A stretch of DNA of 64,000 nucleotides, from assembly GCF_003573695.1 (NCBI RefSeq), contig NC_039361.1:89732149-89796148 (forward strand), read 5' to 3'. A program made the translations under genes and the position numbers. The DNA is from Papaver somniferum. Taxonomy: Eukaryota > Streptophyta > Magnoliopsida > Ranunculales > Papaveraceae. The notes below the pieces were generated by a model that was not told the origin of the DNA, searched no databases, and saw only the letters and a list, made by a program, of their open reading frames with translations. Shown here in pieces: positions 1 through 12,239 of the stretch (positions within the stretch are counted from its first letter, which is position 1; every line of letters begins with the position of its first letter).

Positions 1-542
1 GTTTGTTTTTCTTCTTTAGAAAGAAATGCTCCCAAAGTAGGAGTGATTTGCTCAAATCTGTTGTAAATAGTGATGAAGCTTTCGTCGTTAAAAAGACCAC
101 CGATGAAGATTTCGTCGCCGGATAAGTTGATGATGAAGATTCCGATGAAGAGTTCGTTTCCGGAGACAACAAATATGGATATTTGTCATTGGAGAACATC
201 ACTATTGATCTTAAAACCCAACCCAATAACCCAAAATCGCCATTAAAGCGAAGATAAACCTCAAAAGAGTAGATAAAACCACCAAAACAGTGTAGATAAG
301 TAGAAAACATAATAAAAACTAAACTAATCTACTAACTAACCTAGAAAGCAAGGAATAATGAAGAAATCTGCTCAGATCTAGTCCGAAAATGGACTAGAGC
401 ATAGAAGGGTTGTTTTGATGGTTTTGTTGGAGAAGAAGAAGGAGTGAGAGATAGGAGAGCGGGGAGAGAGAAGAGATGGATACAATTCATAGATTCCTTC
501 AGTCAAAGGTTTTAGTGAGTAATGGGTATTAGGTCCTCCTTC
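1..542 (-). other. Left flank of the nest: LINE 5'-UTR-like sequence
   Basis: This is host DNA outside E1, ending in the TSD CCTTC (538-542). Read on the minus strand it has a CT-rich segment followed by a dyad block, with 'ctcagatctag' and 'atggactag' near 373-397. The same block occurs in the LINE-derived fragment at 54549-55150. That suggests the 5' untranslated region of a plant L1-type element, minus orientation. A 62-codon minus frame at 378-566 crosses into E1 and is probably not a gene. GATGAAGA-type repeats near 70-150 are simple sequence. Confidence 0.35.
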
Positions 543-2642
543 TGTTGATGGTGCTTTTCGGTTCAAGGCTAAAACTGGGAAACCCTGTATTTAATGCGTT
601 GTCATCATGCAAAGGAACAAAAGCCATTTGAAATTAATGGGTGCATAAACCTCTTCGCTCACAGATGTATTGAGAAATTCAATATATTTGTATATATATA
701 AAATTCAGTCAGAATGGTGCATATTCCCAAATGTTCTACGAATTTTATATTCCACCAGCATTATTCAGTAATGCATCTCCCGCCTAGTATTTCCTATGCT
801 ATGTTCCCCAGATGAACTCTCAATGTTGGCATGACATGACGATTAATGTTCACTCGCAGCAGAGCAGCACGAATCTCCCGAAATGTCAGTATTGATATCT
901 GTATGAAAGTACTCACACATGCTGCGTCACTCTCTGATAAAGAGATTTTTCGCGTCAACACGCTTTCTAATTAAAAGTTAGCACGATCAACGCGCTTAAA
1001 TTCCTTAAGGAAAATCTAGACTTTCCATGTCAGTCTTAAAGAGCAATCGTGGCCACACGATTTGGCCACACAATTCAACAATCTTAGCCCCTTCCTAGCA
1101 GAACTAGGCAACCTCCATAGTGTCCACGATCAGGGTGATCGCCCCCGCGAAAGAAAAGCTCAAACGAGCTAGACCGACTATAACGGTCTTAAAAATCATC
1201 ACATACGTCCAACTTAGACAACCAAGTTGGACGACTTAGATCGTGTTTTGGACAATCAAAGAGGCATCAACGTGAACGCCGGTGACCCGACTTCATCCCG
1301 GGTCGATCGAATTTCTCATGGCAAGCCAAGAGCGCATCGAATCGTTTTCCCAAACTAGGGCGAGCGCACTATTCCTAAGTTGTGTTGCGGCAGCATACTA
1401 CTGTCGCAAATCGATCACAACCATCCATCTGCGCCAGCCAAATTAAATGGATTAGATCTAATTACAGGCGGCCCAAAATACGTCAGCATGCTCACCGACA
1501 ACCTGCCTTTACACCTGACCGATCGGCTTGTTCAAACCAATGACCAGTGCCTTGAATCGATCGCCCAAAATAGGGTTAGCCGCATGGCTTCAAAAACCCT
1601 AAATTGCATCAACGACAGTATACAACTGCCGCAAGTCATCTCGTCCATCCAACTTCTCTAGCCTAATCAGATGGTCTAGATTTATTTTCAGGAGGCCATC
1701 GGGGTAACGTTCTGATCACTGGACACCCCTCCTCCACAGAGAGCGATCGACCAAGTGGTAGCTCACACATAGGGTTCTCAAACGATCTCCCAAAGGTGGC
1801 CAGTCACGCTACTTTTTAAGACGTTCAAATTCGCGACTAATTTGAACGAACTCTAAAACAACGATGTTTCCTACACATCAATTATTTTCAGCTGCTTGTT
1901 TAAAAATGATGCTTTATATGCATCGATTATAAACGATGTTTTATAAATATTGATTCCACAAATAATTTTGTTATTTGACCTAAAAGCACTATGTGCTTCT
2001 TTTAGCGGCGAGTCTCATGACTTGACCCATTTACTCGAGACATCAAACACGTCACAAACTAGGGGGTGCTCATTGGGGTATTGGTTTGGCGGTTTACAGC
2101 GTGCGGCGTGCAACGCGCCCATTACGAGAAAGTGTCAGGAAAGTACGGACAGTTAACGGAAAGAGTAGTGGGTGAAAGGGTGACCGGTCTTCCTTCATAA
2201 TGGAAACGTGATGGTCAACACCTTTTGCAAAACCCCACTTCTCCATTACTTAACTGCTTCCACTTCCTACGAGATCAGGGGTCTGCTCAATGACTGGTAT
2301 AAATAGGTTTTCCAACCTATTTTCAAATACGAGTATTATCAACACAAGTATCCAGAAACCATATTCTGATAAAAGTCATAAAACAACCACACCTTCATAA
2401 TTCAACATTCTGATCTCAAACACCTTCTTCGCTTCCCTCCCTAAGATCAACCCTTCTCCTTCACTTTGTGACCGAATTGAATCTGGAACCGCCGTTTCTT
2501 GGTTTAGGCCAGAGTCTTACAGATTGATCTCTCGAATCTAAAAGTACTCATGTGCAGTACATTTGTTTAGGTTTTGAATTCGTTTCTCATCAACACACCT
2601 AAATTTACCAAAAACAGCAGAATCAGTTTTTACCCCAAAACA
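543..2642 (+). repeat. E1 5' LTR
   Basis: The 2100-bp LTR aligns along its length with 49636-51784, with scattered substitutions. About 80 bp present in the 3' copy near 50230-50300 are missing here, around 1117-1125. It begins TGTTGATGG and ends CCCCAAAACA. A TATA box lies at 2298-2305. ORFs inside it (for example 1380-1661) are open in LTR sequence only and are not genes. Confidence 0.93.
2298..2305 (+). promoter_or_regulatory. TATA box of E1 5' LTR
   Basis: TATAAATA in the context ACTGGTATAAATAGG, conserved in the 3' LTR at 51442-51449. Its place about 345 bp before the LTR end fits a U3/R promoter. Confidence 0.6.
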
Positions 2643-2644
2643 AC

Positions 2645-2662
2645 TAGCGACCATAGTGGGAG
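2645..2662 (+). other. E1 primer binding site
   Basis: Two bases after the LTR comes TAGCGACCATAGTGGGAG. It matches the better preserved site of E3 (minus TGGCGACCATAGTAGGGG, 17142-17159) except for changes such as TGG to TAG. The acceptor complement GACCATA resembles plant Arg tRNA, the usual Tat primer, but the exact tRNA is not established. Confidence 0.6.
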
Positions 2663-2795
2663 ATTAATCTCTCGGTTGCAATATCAATTTTCAATTTTCA
2701 TTTCAATTGTCTTAAAATTAGAGTGGGCAGATATTAGGTCTAAGCTCAGTCATTAACTCGATTTTATTTCAATCACCAATCCCAATTTCCACTCC

Positions 2796-3823
2796 ATGAT
2801 GTATCCCCGCCAGCCAAATTCTCCGAAAGTCACAAAAGATCAAAGAAAAATCACCATAGAAGGCATGGCTAGGATATTAGAAGATATCCTCGAAAATCAA
2901 GCTGATATCGCCAAACGGAAAAACGAGACACTTTATCTCTTGAGGAGTATAGCAAACCGGCTGCGGAAGGAGTCGGCGGGCATTTATCCGGGGAACACCA
3001 TCAATGTGAAAGACGACGCAAAAAATGTTGAATCTTTATATGAAGTCTGTGCTTCTGCCAACAGTGATGCAGACAGATTATGTAACCACATCGGACATGA
3101 GCCGAAAGGAAACGATCAACAAAATCCAGCCGACGACAAAGAGCCAAGACAGTTTCACAAGAGGAGAGACTCGCCAGGAGTGTCACAATACCTGCAAGAT
3201 AATGGAAAGAAACCGGCTTATGAAACTTTGCTGGAAAATCTGTATCTCAAGACCCTCACAGAAGTTCAGAGAGTATTTCAATAATCCATAGCCACGACCG
3301 CTCTGACTTTACTGAACAGAGAAGCGCCTGAAGAAGAGGAAAGTTACCAAGGCCTCCATGAAGACAAGAATTGAGATGACGAATGGTACTCAGTTCAACC
3401 ACTTCATAACGCTATTGTCACCGACGTAGGGTCCTCGAGAGAAGTTGCACTTCAGCAAAATCGCCAAACTAAATGATATGCGCCTATATCAACCTACACT
3501 CGTGCCTCAACTCCACTCTCGAAACGAGATTCGTATCAAGGACCATAATAGTTCTCATGACAACACCAGTAACGCGAGGAAAACCAGACTCAGAGTACCC
3601 GCGCTTCCCGCTTCCAATGAGAAAAGTTTTGGAGTTGCTTGAAGATTGGGTACGAGACGGAGTAGTTGAAATACCTCATGTGTGGCGCTCTCCAACTGAT
3701 CTAGAAACGACAGATTCGAGGTATTGCCACTACCACAGGTTCATCCATCATCCTACCAGTGAATGCAACGGCCTGAAGCGCATCGTCCAGGAAAAGATTA
3801 ACTCTAGAGAGTTACGTATATGA
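2796..3823 (+). pseudogene. E1 reduced gag
   Basis: An ATG at 2796 opens a 162-codon frame (MMYPRQPNSPKV...) that is charged and probably helical at its N-terminus. It ends ENLYLKTLTEVQRVFQ, matching the stretch after the capsid domain in E3 gag (ENLWFHTFSELHEA). After frame changes, coding resumes at about 3473-3823 with PLPMRKVLELLEDWVRDG and a CHHC knuckle, C-x2-H-x5-H-x4-C in CHYHRFIHHPTSEC. E3 has the homologous knuckle at 15712-15903. The central capsid segment seen in E3 (FTMYNGTGN to NGMIPVYRAM) is absent. The frame is interrupted near 3285 and again before 3473. It would have been a nucleocapsid-like structural protein and is not intact. Confidence 0.6.
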
Positions 3824-4351
3824 ACTGGAGATCCTCCATTTCTCTACAAGTCTAAACGTGCAGTTAACAAAAAAAAAATGGTTGGAGACTTCCCCATTGT
3901 TTAGAGGTGCGTCATAACCTGGACTCGAAGCAATTCTCCAGGAAAGCCAGTTTTTTTATTGGGTCTCGTGAACAAGTAAGTTTCGCAAAACAACAATACA
4001 CAACCAATTGTTTTGAAATTCACTGGGGACTCGACGCATGCGTCATCTCATGTTGAGAATAGAGCCGATAATACGATCATTCTCAAAAATATCATATTAC
4101 CCTAATGTTTCCCTCTTTCGTGCAACATTCACAATTTCTCCAAAAGGGTTGCACTATTTGCATTCCAACTTGTTAATTCATCCAAATATTAAGATTACTC
4201 ACAAAATCATTTTAAGAGTAAATCAATTCAAAAATCCTCACAGAGAAATCATCTACTAGTTCATAACCAGAAAATCAAAACCATAAAAGAGACATCTTTT
4301 GCTTTTTCAAAAAAAAAAACTAAAAAGAAAAAAATTATGAAGTAAAAGCAT
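3824..4351. other. E1 spacer between gag and antisense PMD gene
   Basis: Non-coding, AT-rich, with A-rich runs near 3869 and 4310-4335. A 73-codon plus frame at 4038-4259 has no recognisable domain. This is where pol would stand in an autonomous Tat element, but only about 0.5 kb is present. Confidence 0.5.
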
Positions 4352-6989
4352 TCAAGGGAAATCGTCCAACAATGTCTCATTCTTATTGGCGAAAGCGTCC
4401 TTCATATTTTGGAGAGCAGTCTGCTTCAACTTCAAATCCTGGGATAACTTCTCAATTTCTGCCTCTTGTTGGTTCATAAAATCCTCAGAAGGGACTTCGG
4501 TCATTTCAGTCTGCATCTTTTGGATTTTGGAAAATCCTTCACAAAACCATGAGGCGTTAAACTCAAAGTTCACAAACATATCCCGGTGGAACTCCCAGTT
4601 TTGAACTATTTTCTCCGAAACGACGTACCCAGTTGCGCTGCACATGTCATGAATGGAAGATAGAGCTTCTTCGACACGTTTAACCAGTAAAAAACGACTC
4701 TTAATCTTCTTGAAAGTGGCAATGTGACCATGCTTCTTCCATATCCTGGTGTACAACTCCGCATACTTTTTCGGCACGCTAAATCCTCCAACCAACACAT
4801 GGTCTGTGAAGGGGGCATCAAAAGGGGAGGGTACAAAATGGCTCCAGCAACATAATGCACAACTGATGTCGTAGAATTTCCGAGATTTTCTTTGGAGGCA
4901 GCCACATCTACATCCATGGACGCAGTGTCTTCTTTCTCATCAGGAGGGGCAGAAATGTTCCCTGCATCATCATCCACCTCTACCTCAAAATTGTTTTCCG
5001 TTGCGGCTTCTCCCTGCAATATCACTGGTTAATGTTTGTTTCACATCAAAGAACGAATCATTCTTCAGAAAATGTATAGAAGGTGTACCAGTTCATCTTC
5101 CGGCTCGCTGGGAGAGTTAGATTCTATATTACGCTTAGAAGTACTTCCTTCATCACTGTCGGATTCTGAACCTTCCTCGTCTTCAGTCTCATCAGCATCT
5201 TCGAGAGACTCAGTATCGCCGTATTTCTCTTCTAGAGCCGCCATGTTGTGACTACGTGCGAGTCTAGCAAAAGCGTTCTCGTTCCCAAAACCCTGATTTT
5301 AAAGAAGGGAGATTTTTAGTGAGACTACCTCGAAATAATTAGAATCGGTTGGTTAAGAGAAATCACGTATGTATTTGCATATTGGAAGAATTAAAAATTA
5401 CCGGAGCTGTTGAAGTCGTTCAAATGCTGCCTGCACGCGTCTTCGACCTTACCTCTTTCTCCCGGGGACTGCGAGAAATATTATCCCTAGTCTGTTTTCC
5501 CGAAGGAAGCGGCTTCAACAACTTATGATGTTTCAAAGTTTCAGAAGAAGGCATGTCACGCGGAACTGTCACAAATTCTTCAACGAATTTTTGAAAAGAT
5601 AAGAGCTCTTCTTTCCAGAATTCCTTATACTTATCAGTCGCTACTGGTTTTCTTCCTGAGAGCAAGAATGGTAGGCTCTTCTTTGATGCAAAGACGCTAG
5701 TATCGAAAACAGATGCCAAAAGATCCACTGAAGGCGTTGGCGGGCGACAAAATGGGATTCCCTGATCATCCCATCTGACGACCGGCCTGTCAATGTTATG
5801 CGGAACCACGGTAAAATATTCATTAAAGAAAGATGGAATATATCCTGGCGTGCAGCTTCGCATGTATATAGTCTCTTCAAGACTCATATCCTTTCCATCA
5901 GTGTGCAACACTATATCAGGAATGACGACAAAGGTTTTTGGCTGAACTACAAAAGAATGAACTGGCACCCACGGACGAAAATCTATGGCATGCACGCTGT
6001 CAACAAAGTCGATAAGATTCAACCCAGGCTTTGGACGCCTCTTTTGCTAATGGAGTATTCTGGAACCTCCATACATACTGGAGAACGAAGTTGCAGGGAC
6101 AGGAGCATAACTTTTAAAGTGCTCCCATAAGCATGCTTGAAGAAAAGCAATGTGAATATGCGACTCCACCTTCATATATCCGTTGGAAACATACATGTCT
6201 GCTGCCAGGGAATCTAGATGAGAGTACAAAGACCCAAGGAACAGGCTGCCTAATGGGAGGACTACGCCTTGCGCCATCTTAATAGCAAACATGACGAGCT
6301 TCCATCTTATAATATTCTTACCATAGCCATCATCAAAAACGTCTCTAGAAAGCCACAAGGATAAGAACGCGGCAACACTGAGTACATCATCCAACACTTG
6401 GCATGCTTCCATTTTCGTAGGAAACCATTCAGACACCCACCAAGTATAAAATCATTTTTCATCATTTTCCTTATGCTTATATCCTTCCGCCTTATTCACT
6501 AGAGTGGTGAACATCGCCTCTTCTTCAGCGGACAACTTAAAGTCAAGATTTCCTGCAACTGGAAGACTCAAAAAAACGACTACACTTTCTAAAGTGATGG
6601 TCATTTTTCCCCACCTACATATGGTCGTGTGTGTGGAAGGACACCATCGAGAGATAAACTTGATAAAACCTGAAACATCTTTCCTAATGCGAAGTGCTGC
6701 AGACGCCATGACAGCTTCAACAACTTGTGCCTTGGTCAGATTATTTTTGATGCGCTCATTGCCCAACATATGCCTCATCCATCCTTCATAAGAGCGCAGC
6801 GGATTGTGACAAATTTTGAAATCAATAGGAGAAGCTGGATACTCTTTCTTTTGGAGACAGAACCTCATCACACGCATTGGAGAACTGACGGAACGACCTT
6901 TCATTCTCTGAACCCGTAAGCAGGCTTATTTTATGGCCAGGAAGAGTCATAATGTTCGGATAAGGCACAACAAAGAGCTCATCATCTAT
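4352..6989 (-). pseudogene. Antisense plant mobile domain (PMD) gene inside E1, decayed
   Basis: On the strand opposite to E1 runs a spliced gene. Exon 1 (about 6989-5402) holds the PMD/aminotransferase-like domain: FIKFISRWCPSTHTTICRWG, MTITLESVVVFLSLPVAG, WWVSEWFPTK and WKLVMFAIKMAQG. An intron at 5401-5293 (GT..AG, 109 bp) leads to acidic exon 2 (5292-5089, 68 codons, in phase). A second intron, 5088-5014 (75 bp), leads to exon 3 from 5013. Exon 3 ends in a region with GGFSVPKKYAELYTRIW and a coiled-coil-like tail, stopping at 4352. Damage: in-frame stops at 6454-6452, 6049-6047 and 5422-5420, and frameshifts near 6830-6900 and 4800. The likely start ATG is ATA at 6989-6987, followed by DDELFVVPYPNIMTLPGHKI in another frame. 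PMD proteins of the MAIN/MAIL1 type act in nuclear gene and transposon silencing; this copy is element-borne and its role is unknown. Confidence 0.78.
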
Positions 6990-7244
6990 GTTTGGCATAT
7001 CTTTGGAACTGTTCTCAGCTTAGCGGAAGAAATATTTCCAGGTGACATCTTACCGAGAATTCCTCACGTTCACTTTAAAGTAACTACAATGAAGCAAAAC
7101 GGAAAAGAGTCACTACTTCATACTAAAGGAGGGAATTATGCACTCAACTTCTTGACAAAATTCGACGAAATGGTCGAAGCTCATGGATGAAGAAACATGT
7201 GGATTACAAACTAGAAGGAATGATGAATGGGACACAACCACGCA
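6990..7244. other. E1 internal sequence up to the E2 insertion
   Basis: This lies upstream of the antisense PMD gene and would be its promoter or leader. A plus frame at 6933-7190 overlaps it with no known domain. E2 begins at 7245 after ACCACGCA. The matching TSD cannot be found on the right because the E2 right end is truncated. Confidence 0.4.
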
Positions 7245-7344
7245 TGATAAGCACGTAAGTGCAACATTTTTATACCCACATTTACACTAGTTAGGTCTCG
7301 TTAACTGGATAATAATATTGTTTTAAGTCATTTACAAGAACTAC
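7245..7344 (+). repeat. E2 5' LTR, piece 1
   Basis: The first 100 bp of the LTR, matching 48672 onward. It is cut by E3 after the target bases ACTAC (7340-7344). Confidence 0.9.
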
Positions 7345-8160
7345 TGTGGATATGGAAAATGGTTCGCTGGTTTTTTAGGGAATTGAAGATTCGGGCGTGT
7401 TGTCGAGACTCCTCAACCGAGAAAACTGCTCAAACTCACACAGATGCACTGCAAAGGAAGTGCTTAGATTCCAGAGATCAATCTGTAAGACTCCGGCCTA
7501 AACCAAGTAAATGACCGTTCCAGAGTCAATTCGGTCGCATAGAGGGAGATGGGTTGATCTGTAGGAGGGAAGCTGAGAATTGTGTGGGATCAATGATGAT
7601 CAAGGATTGTGGATGTGTTTAAGGTTTCAGCAATTTCTGTGAACTGATAAGTTCGAATAAGTTCTGGTAGATTGATGAATTCTTGAGTGTAATTTCTCGA
7701 AAAATTCTGTGTAAACGAATGTTGATTGTCCTTCAATCATGGATCCAGAGACTTATTTATATTGTCATAATAGCAAAACACCTTGATCCCTGTAAGTGTG
7801 ACGGTTTCTTGAGTGAAAGAGTGGGAAAGTGGAAGATCGTGGTGAAACCAGTTCCAGGTCGTGCAGACACTTGGTTAACCGTTCACCCACTACTTAGCTA
7901 ACTCCTTCAACTGTTTGCACGACTTACTCATATTTCTCGTCGTGGATGTATCCACGTGCCGTAGGCCGCCAGATCAAAAATCTAAGTGATACCCCCCCAT
8001 GTGACGTGATTGGAGTCTCATGAATCATGGAGTCTGCATGACAGACGTGTATTTTATTAGTCAGTTGTTGACTATTTAGATAGTGAATCTAAGTTTTTGT
8101 TGAATCGAGCAAGAGTGATCGAATGCTCAATGGAACATGTTAGACACTGCTCGAATATTG

Positions 8161-8400
8161 TAAATTTGAGCAACTACTGCTAGACGAATTACTGAATATT
8201 GATAGTTGGGCAATTGAGCAAGTATTGCTCAATTCGACGAATTACTGAATATATTGATAGTTGGATCAATATTCGAGCAATTGAACAAGTATTGCTCAAT
8301 TCAACGAATTACTGATAAATTACTGAATATTGATAGTGGCTCAATATTTGATCAACTGAGCAAGTATTGCTCAATTCGACGAATTATTTATTTATTGATG
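8161..8400. repeat. About 70-bp tandem array in E3 LTR
   Basis: Roughly four imperfect units, each with GCAAGTATTGCTCAATTCGA, CGAATTACTGA and AATATTGATAG. The other LTR (about 17981-18165) has about three units, so the array changed copy number after insertion. Confidence 0.7.
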
Positions 8401-9827
8401 ACGTGACCCAATAAAATATTAATTAAAATATTGGTAGATTACCGAATATTATATAATCAATCCGGGTGTTGTTTGCTGGATCAACATAAATTTATTTAGT
8501 ATTTGAACTTGCTAAGAATAATGATTTGTTGAGCGTTTGTTTGAAACCCTAATTTTTGATCAATTGCTCATTAATTGATGAATTACTGAAAATAGGTCAT
8601 GAGCGAAGGAGGGACCGACCACATGGGATTATGGACGTCCATGTGATGCCCAATTGCTCGAGTGAGCGTGCATTAGGGTCCTGAGTTGACCGGTTGGTGA
8701 AAGAATGATGATTAAATGCTGGTTTCATCATTTATTGAAATAGTGCTCGATTGAGCATTAGGTGATAAAAACTAATTATGGAAAAGTGAGGGACCGACCA
8801 AGATGGCATGAGACCGGACCTTGGTGGTCTTGGGACAGCTGGTGGGCGTTCGAGCAAACTCCAAGTTGGTTGGAAAGAATTTGGACCCAATATGAGCAAT
8901 TGCGCAAATTAGGTCAAAATTGTGAAAACGTGTGGGACCGGCTCGTTACAATCCTTAGAACCGCCCTTGGTCGGTCAAGGGAGAATGCTCATGTCACCAT
9001 AATTCCCGTGTCTCAGTCCTGAGAGTTTCGGTATTTTTTTATGTGAGTTTGAGCAATATCTTGGACTCTTAGAAGAGTTCGATCTTTGACTGGAATTCTC
9101 GATTTTGTTCGAATGAGCAAGTATGCCCGTTTGATCAATATTTAGTGAATATTAAAATAATAATATTTTAATATATTTTTCGTGAGTAGCCTAGTCGGTC
9201 ATGTGACCATGTTACTTTTGGCTTTTTTATGGTTTGATCTATATTTGAGAAAATATGGAGAAACCATGAATTTTGCTGAAACAGGGAAGTTTCACAAGAT
9301 GAGAGAAATAATAATTTATAAAAGATTAGGTATTGCAAGGTGTGGGACCGGCCACGGCTAGGGTATGGTCGGCCGACTAAGTTTCCCGATCCCGCAATAC
9401 TTCCCTATTTTATATTATTATTTTTCATGAAACCATGAAAATATGGAGAAACCATGAGTTTTGCTCAAACAAGGAAAGTTGTTAGAATAAGGAAAAATAA
9501 TGGGAGAGGCATGGGACCCGCCACGACTAGGGTATGGCCGGCCGGCCGGCGGGCCAGGCCCATGGGCGCCTTTTCATTATTTTAATGTTATTATTTTCTC
9601 TCTTCTATTTTGTGTAGGATTCTTCATTCGTCCACATTTTGGATGCTCGTTCGCACATTTTGGGTGCTCGTTCGTGCATCATGGTTGAGTACACTTGCAC
9701 CATTTTATGGGACTTACTCAGGAATAGTCCAGATGCCCGATTGTTGAGTATTTATTACTGATTTATGAAATTCAGTGGAGAATGATTCATGAAATTGAGC
9801 AATAAAAGTGAGTAGTTTATTATTATC

Positions 9828-10065
9828 AATCCAAAGGATCAACCGTGGATTCGACCATGAATTCAGAATAATAATAAAATAAGTATTACCATTCCATGGG
9901 ATCGTGGATTCGACCACATAATCGGAGTAATGAAAGTAGTTATTACCATCCCATGAGATCAGCCGTGGATTCGATCATGAAATCGGAGTAATGAGATTAT
10001 CTATTACCATTCCGTGAGATCAGTCGTGGATTCGATCATGAAATGGGAGTAATGAGACAAAATAG
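9828..10065. repeat. About 65-bp tandem array in E3 LTR
   Basis: About four units with GATCAGCCGTGGATTCGA, CATGAAATCGGAGTAATGA and TATTACCATTCC. The corresponding array is at about 19624-19860 in the other LTR. Confidence 0.75.
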
Positions 10066-10179
10066 ATTATCTTCTAGAAATTCAGTGGTGAATGTCATGG
10101 TAGAATTAATCTATTGCAGAAGGGATATTAGCCAGTTAAAGCGTCATACCCGTTCTGAGGTGCATATTCAGGAAACAAC

Positions 10180-10450
10180 AAGTGTTTCCGAAGTCCAGAA
10201 GGCGTTATTGCTCTCAATCTTACGGAGAACCACCTGGATCTATACACGGTCTCTCTACATAGTCAGGGAACAGTGAGTGTCACCGATGTCCTAAAGGCGT
10301 TATTGCTCTCAATATTACGGAGAACCGCCCAATCATTTCTTCTATGTAGAGGTGGGTCTCTCTCATGTATTCAGGGAACACCGAGTCACCGACGTCCTGA
10401 AGGCGTTGTTGCTCTCAATCTTACGGAGAACCGCCCAATTACGTTATTCT
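10180..10450. repeat. About 100-bp tandem array in E3 LTR
   Basis: Three units with GGCGTTATTGCTCTCAATCT followed by TACGGAGAACCGCC. It is mirrored at about 19985-20245 in the other LTR. Confidence 0.75.
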
Positions 10451-10626
10451 ACATAGAGGTCATGATGAAATGAGAGGTATCGAACGCTCAGCTAGTGGAG
10501 GCCTTTCGAAAACAAATTCACCATGGATCGTAAAATCTGAATCATCACATGCCTGAAATCCATTTCAGAAACATGCAGTATCCTGATTTTACAATTTTGT
10601 CCTTTGTTGAAAATCCACCATCTACA

Positions 10627-12239
10627 TTAAGTCTCATGCTTAGTGAGGGACATTCATGTTCCGCAGTAAGCATTAAATGGTGATTTTCAATCGACGAGAT
10701 CAGCGGCTGAACTCAGTCGTACAAAGGTATTTTAAGAATCCTCGATTTGGTCCAATGGTGTCATGTACAAGCAAATGCTCAGGTAAGGACCCTGAATGAT
10801 AGAGTGTCATCCCGTGAGATGAGGCAGATTTGGACGATCAGGCATCCTGTTTTGGTCGGTTTAATGTTTGCGGACCCGAGCCCAAAAAGAAATCCTTGTT
10901 TTAAGAACAGACGTTCGTCCGTTCGTTAGTTAGTTAAGAAACAAACAAAATATAGTGATAAAAATTTTGTCTATGCGCTTTCATGAAAGCCAAAATTTTA
11001 TTTTTAAATATGTGAGATTTCAATAAAGGGAATAAACTCTCGTTTCAAAGGTGGATGCTCGTACGAGAGAAAAGTTTTTTTTTTCTGAATAGACGTGCAT
11101 CTGTTAGCAATAAAAATTGTCTATGAGATTTCATGGAAAAATTTATTTTGATATTGAGCTTTCATAAACTTTTGAAAATACACTTATCGTTTCAAAGACG
11201 GATGCTCGCGAGAGGGAGCACAAATATATACATATATTTTCAAACTTACGTGAGTTTCACGTTACAGTATATATATTTTTTTGTAAAATCAGTGTTTTTA
11301 TTTTGAACAATTGTTGAAAGTAGACAATTATTCACGGTGAAAAAATGTTTGTATGTGAGTTTTTATAATTGTAGAATGGACGTCTGTCCAATTTTTGTAA
11401 AACCAGTGAATGTTCACACAGTGAAAATTTATATGAAATCAAATTTTGATTTTCAACAATTGCTAGAAGTAAACAATTTTTGATAAAATATTCTTTGTAT
11501 GGATTTTGTGATCTAATAGTGTATGCACAAAATCAATAAGTGTTCACTCGGTGGGAGTCGCTCACACGGTGAAAATTATGTGAATTGTTCACATGATGGA
11601 AGTCTCGTGAATTGTTCACAGTTTTATGAAAATCACATTATGGTTTTGAATAACGAATTTTGTTCGTCTTTGCAGATTTGAAGGAGCGAACAAATTCTCG
11701 AGATTGTAATAACTACAGCTAGTGAAATTGTAAATAGGTAAGAGTTGGATGGTTACCATTTTTGTAGACACTGTTGTGAGCACCTTTATTCCATGATTCA
11801 TTGTTTTGTTGAATCCTGCGCTTTGTATGAATGATGTGCTGAAGTAGCCACTTTGCAAGAATGACTGGCTCCCATGATGATACTTCCAAAGATGGTGTTT
11901 CCAGAGATGACATCTCTACAGATACAACTACAAGAAATGGTATTTCTGAGACCTCCGAGTGATGGTGAGAGTCCTTCATACTGAGTTGTACTCCTGGTTA
12001 TTTCATTAGCTTTACCACATGATGATCGTATAGTGAGATCCCAGATCAATGTAGACTCCGCGGAAATGGAAGAAAGTCCACGGGAGCGGAGAACCCAGAA
12101 GTAAGGACTACAGGATGTTAGCAAATGACGTGCAGTCCCCAGCCGTTTCTTTGGTGAGTTGTTAGCGCTCCTTGTGTCATGACTTTTCCTTGACCGTGCA
12201 ATTAGGATCACGAGACCAAGGTTTGTTATTTCTTTTCAG
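10627..12239. other. E3 spacer next to its 3' LTR
   Basis: AT-rich, with repeated phrases such as TTGTTCACA and CGTTTCAAAG(A/G)(C/T)GGATGCTCG (for example 11043 and 11193). I see no polypurine tract I can defend beside 10626. On the plus strand a 34-codon acidic frame begins at ATG 11861 (MTGSHDDTSKDG...), and a possible exon lies at 12010-12100 between a TTCATTAG acceptor and GTAAGG donor. Both are uncertain. Confidence 0.4.

Larger units (their letters stand above)
7345..10626 (-). repeat. E3 3' LTR (left copy)
   Basis: It matches 17163-20424. A minus-strand TATAAATA lies at 7761-7754 and could be the U3 promoter; the right copy has a substitution there. Three tandem arrays are listed separately. 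ORFs such as 8762-9022 fall in LTR sequence and recur in the other copy; they look incidental. Confidence 0.92.

Noticed and set aside
6504..6919. Plus-strand ORFs of 64-95 codons
   Set aside because: They are shadows of the antisense PMD exon on the minus strand, which has clear domain motifs.
9828..10450. Regularly spaced repeats that could suggest a CRISPR-like array
   Set aside because: Units are contiguous and degenerate, lie within an LTR and are duplicated in the other LTR. This is plant DNA.
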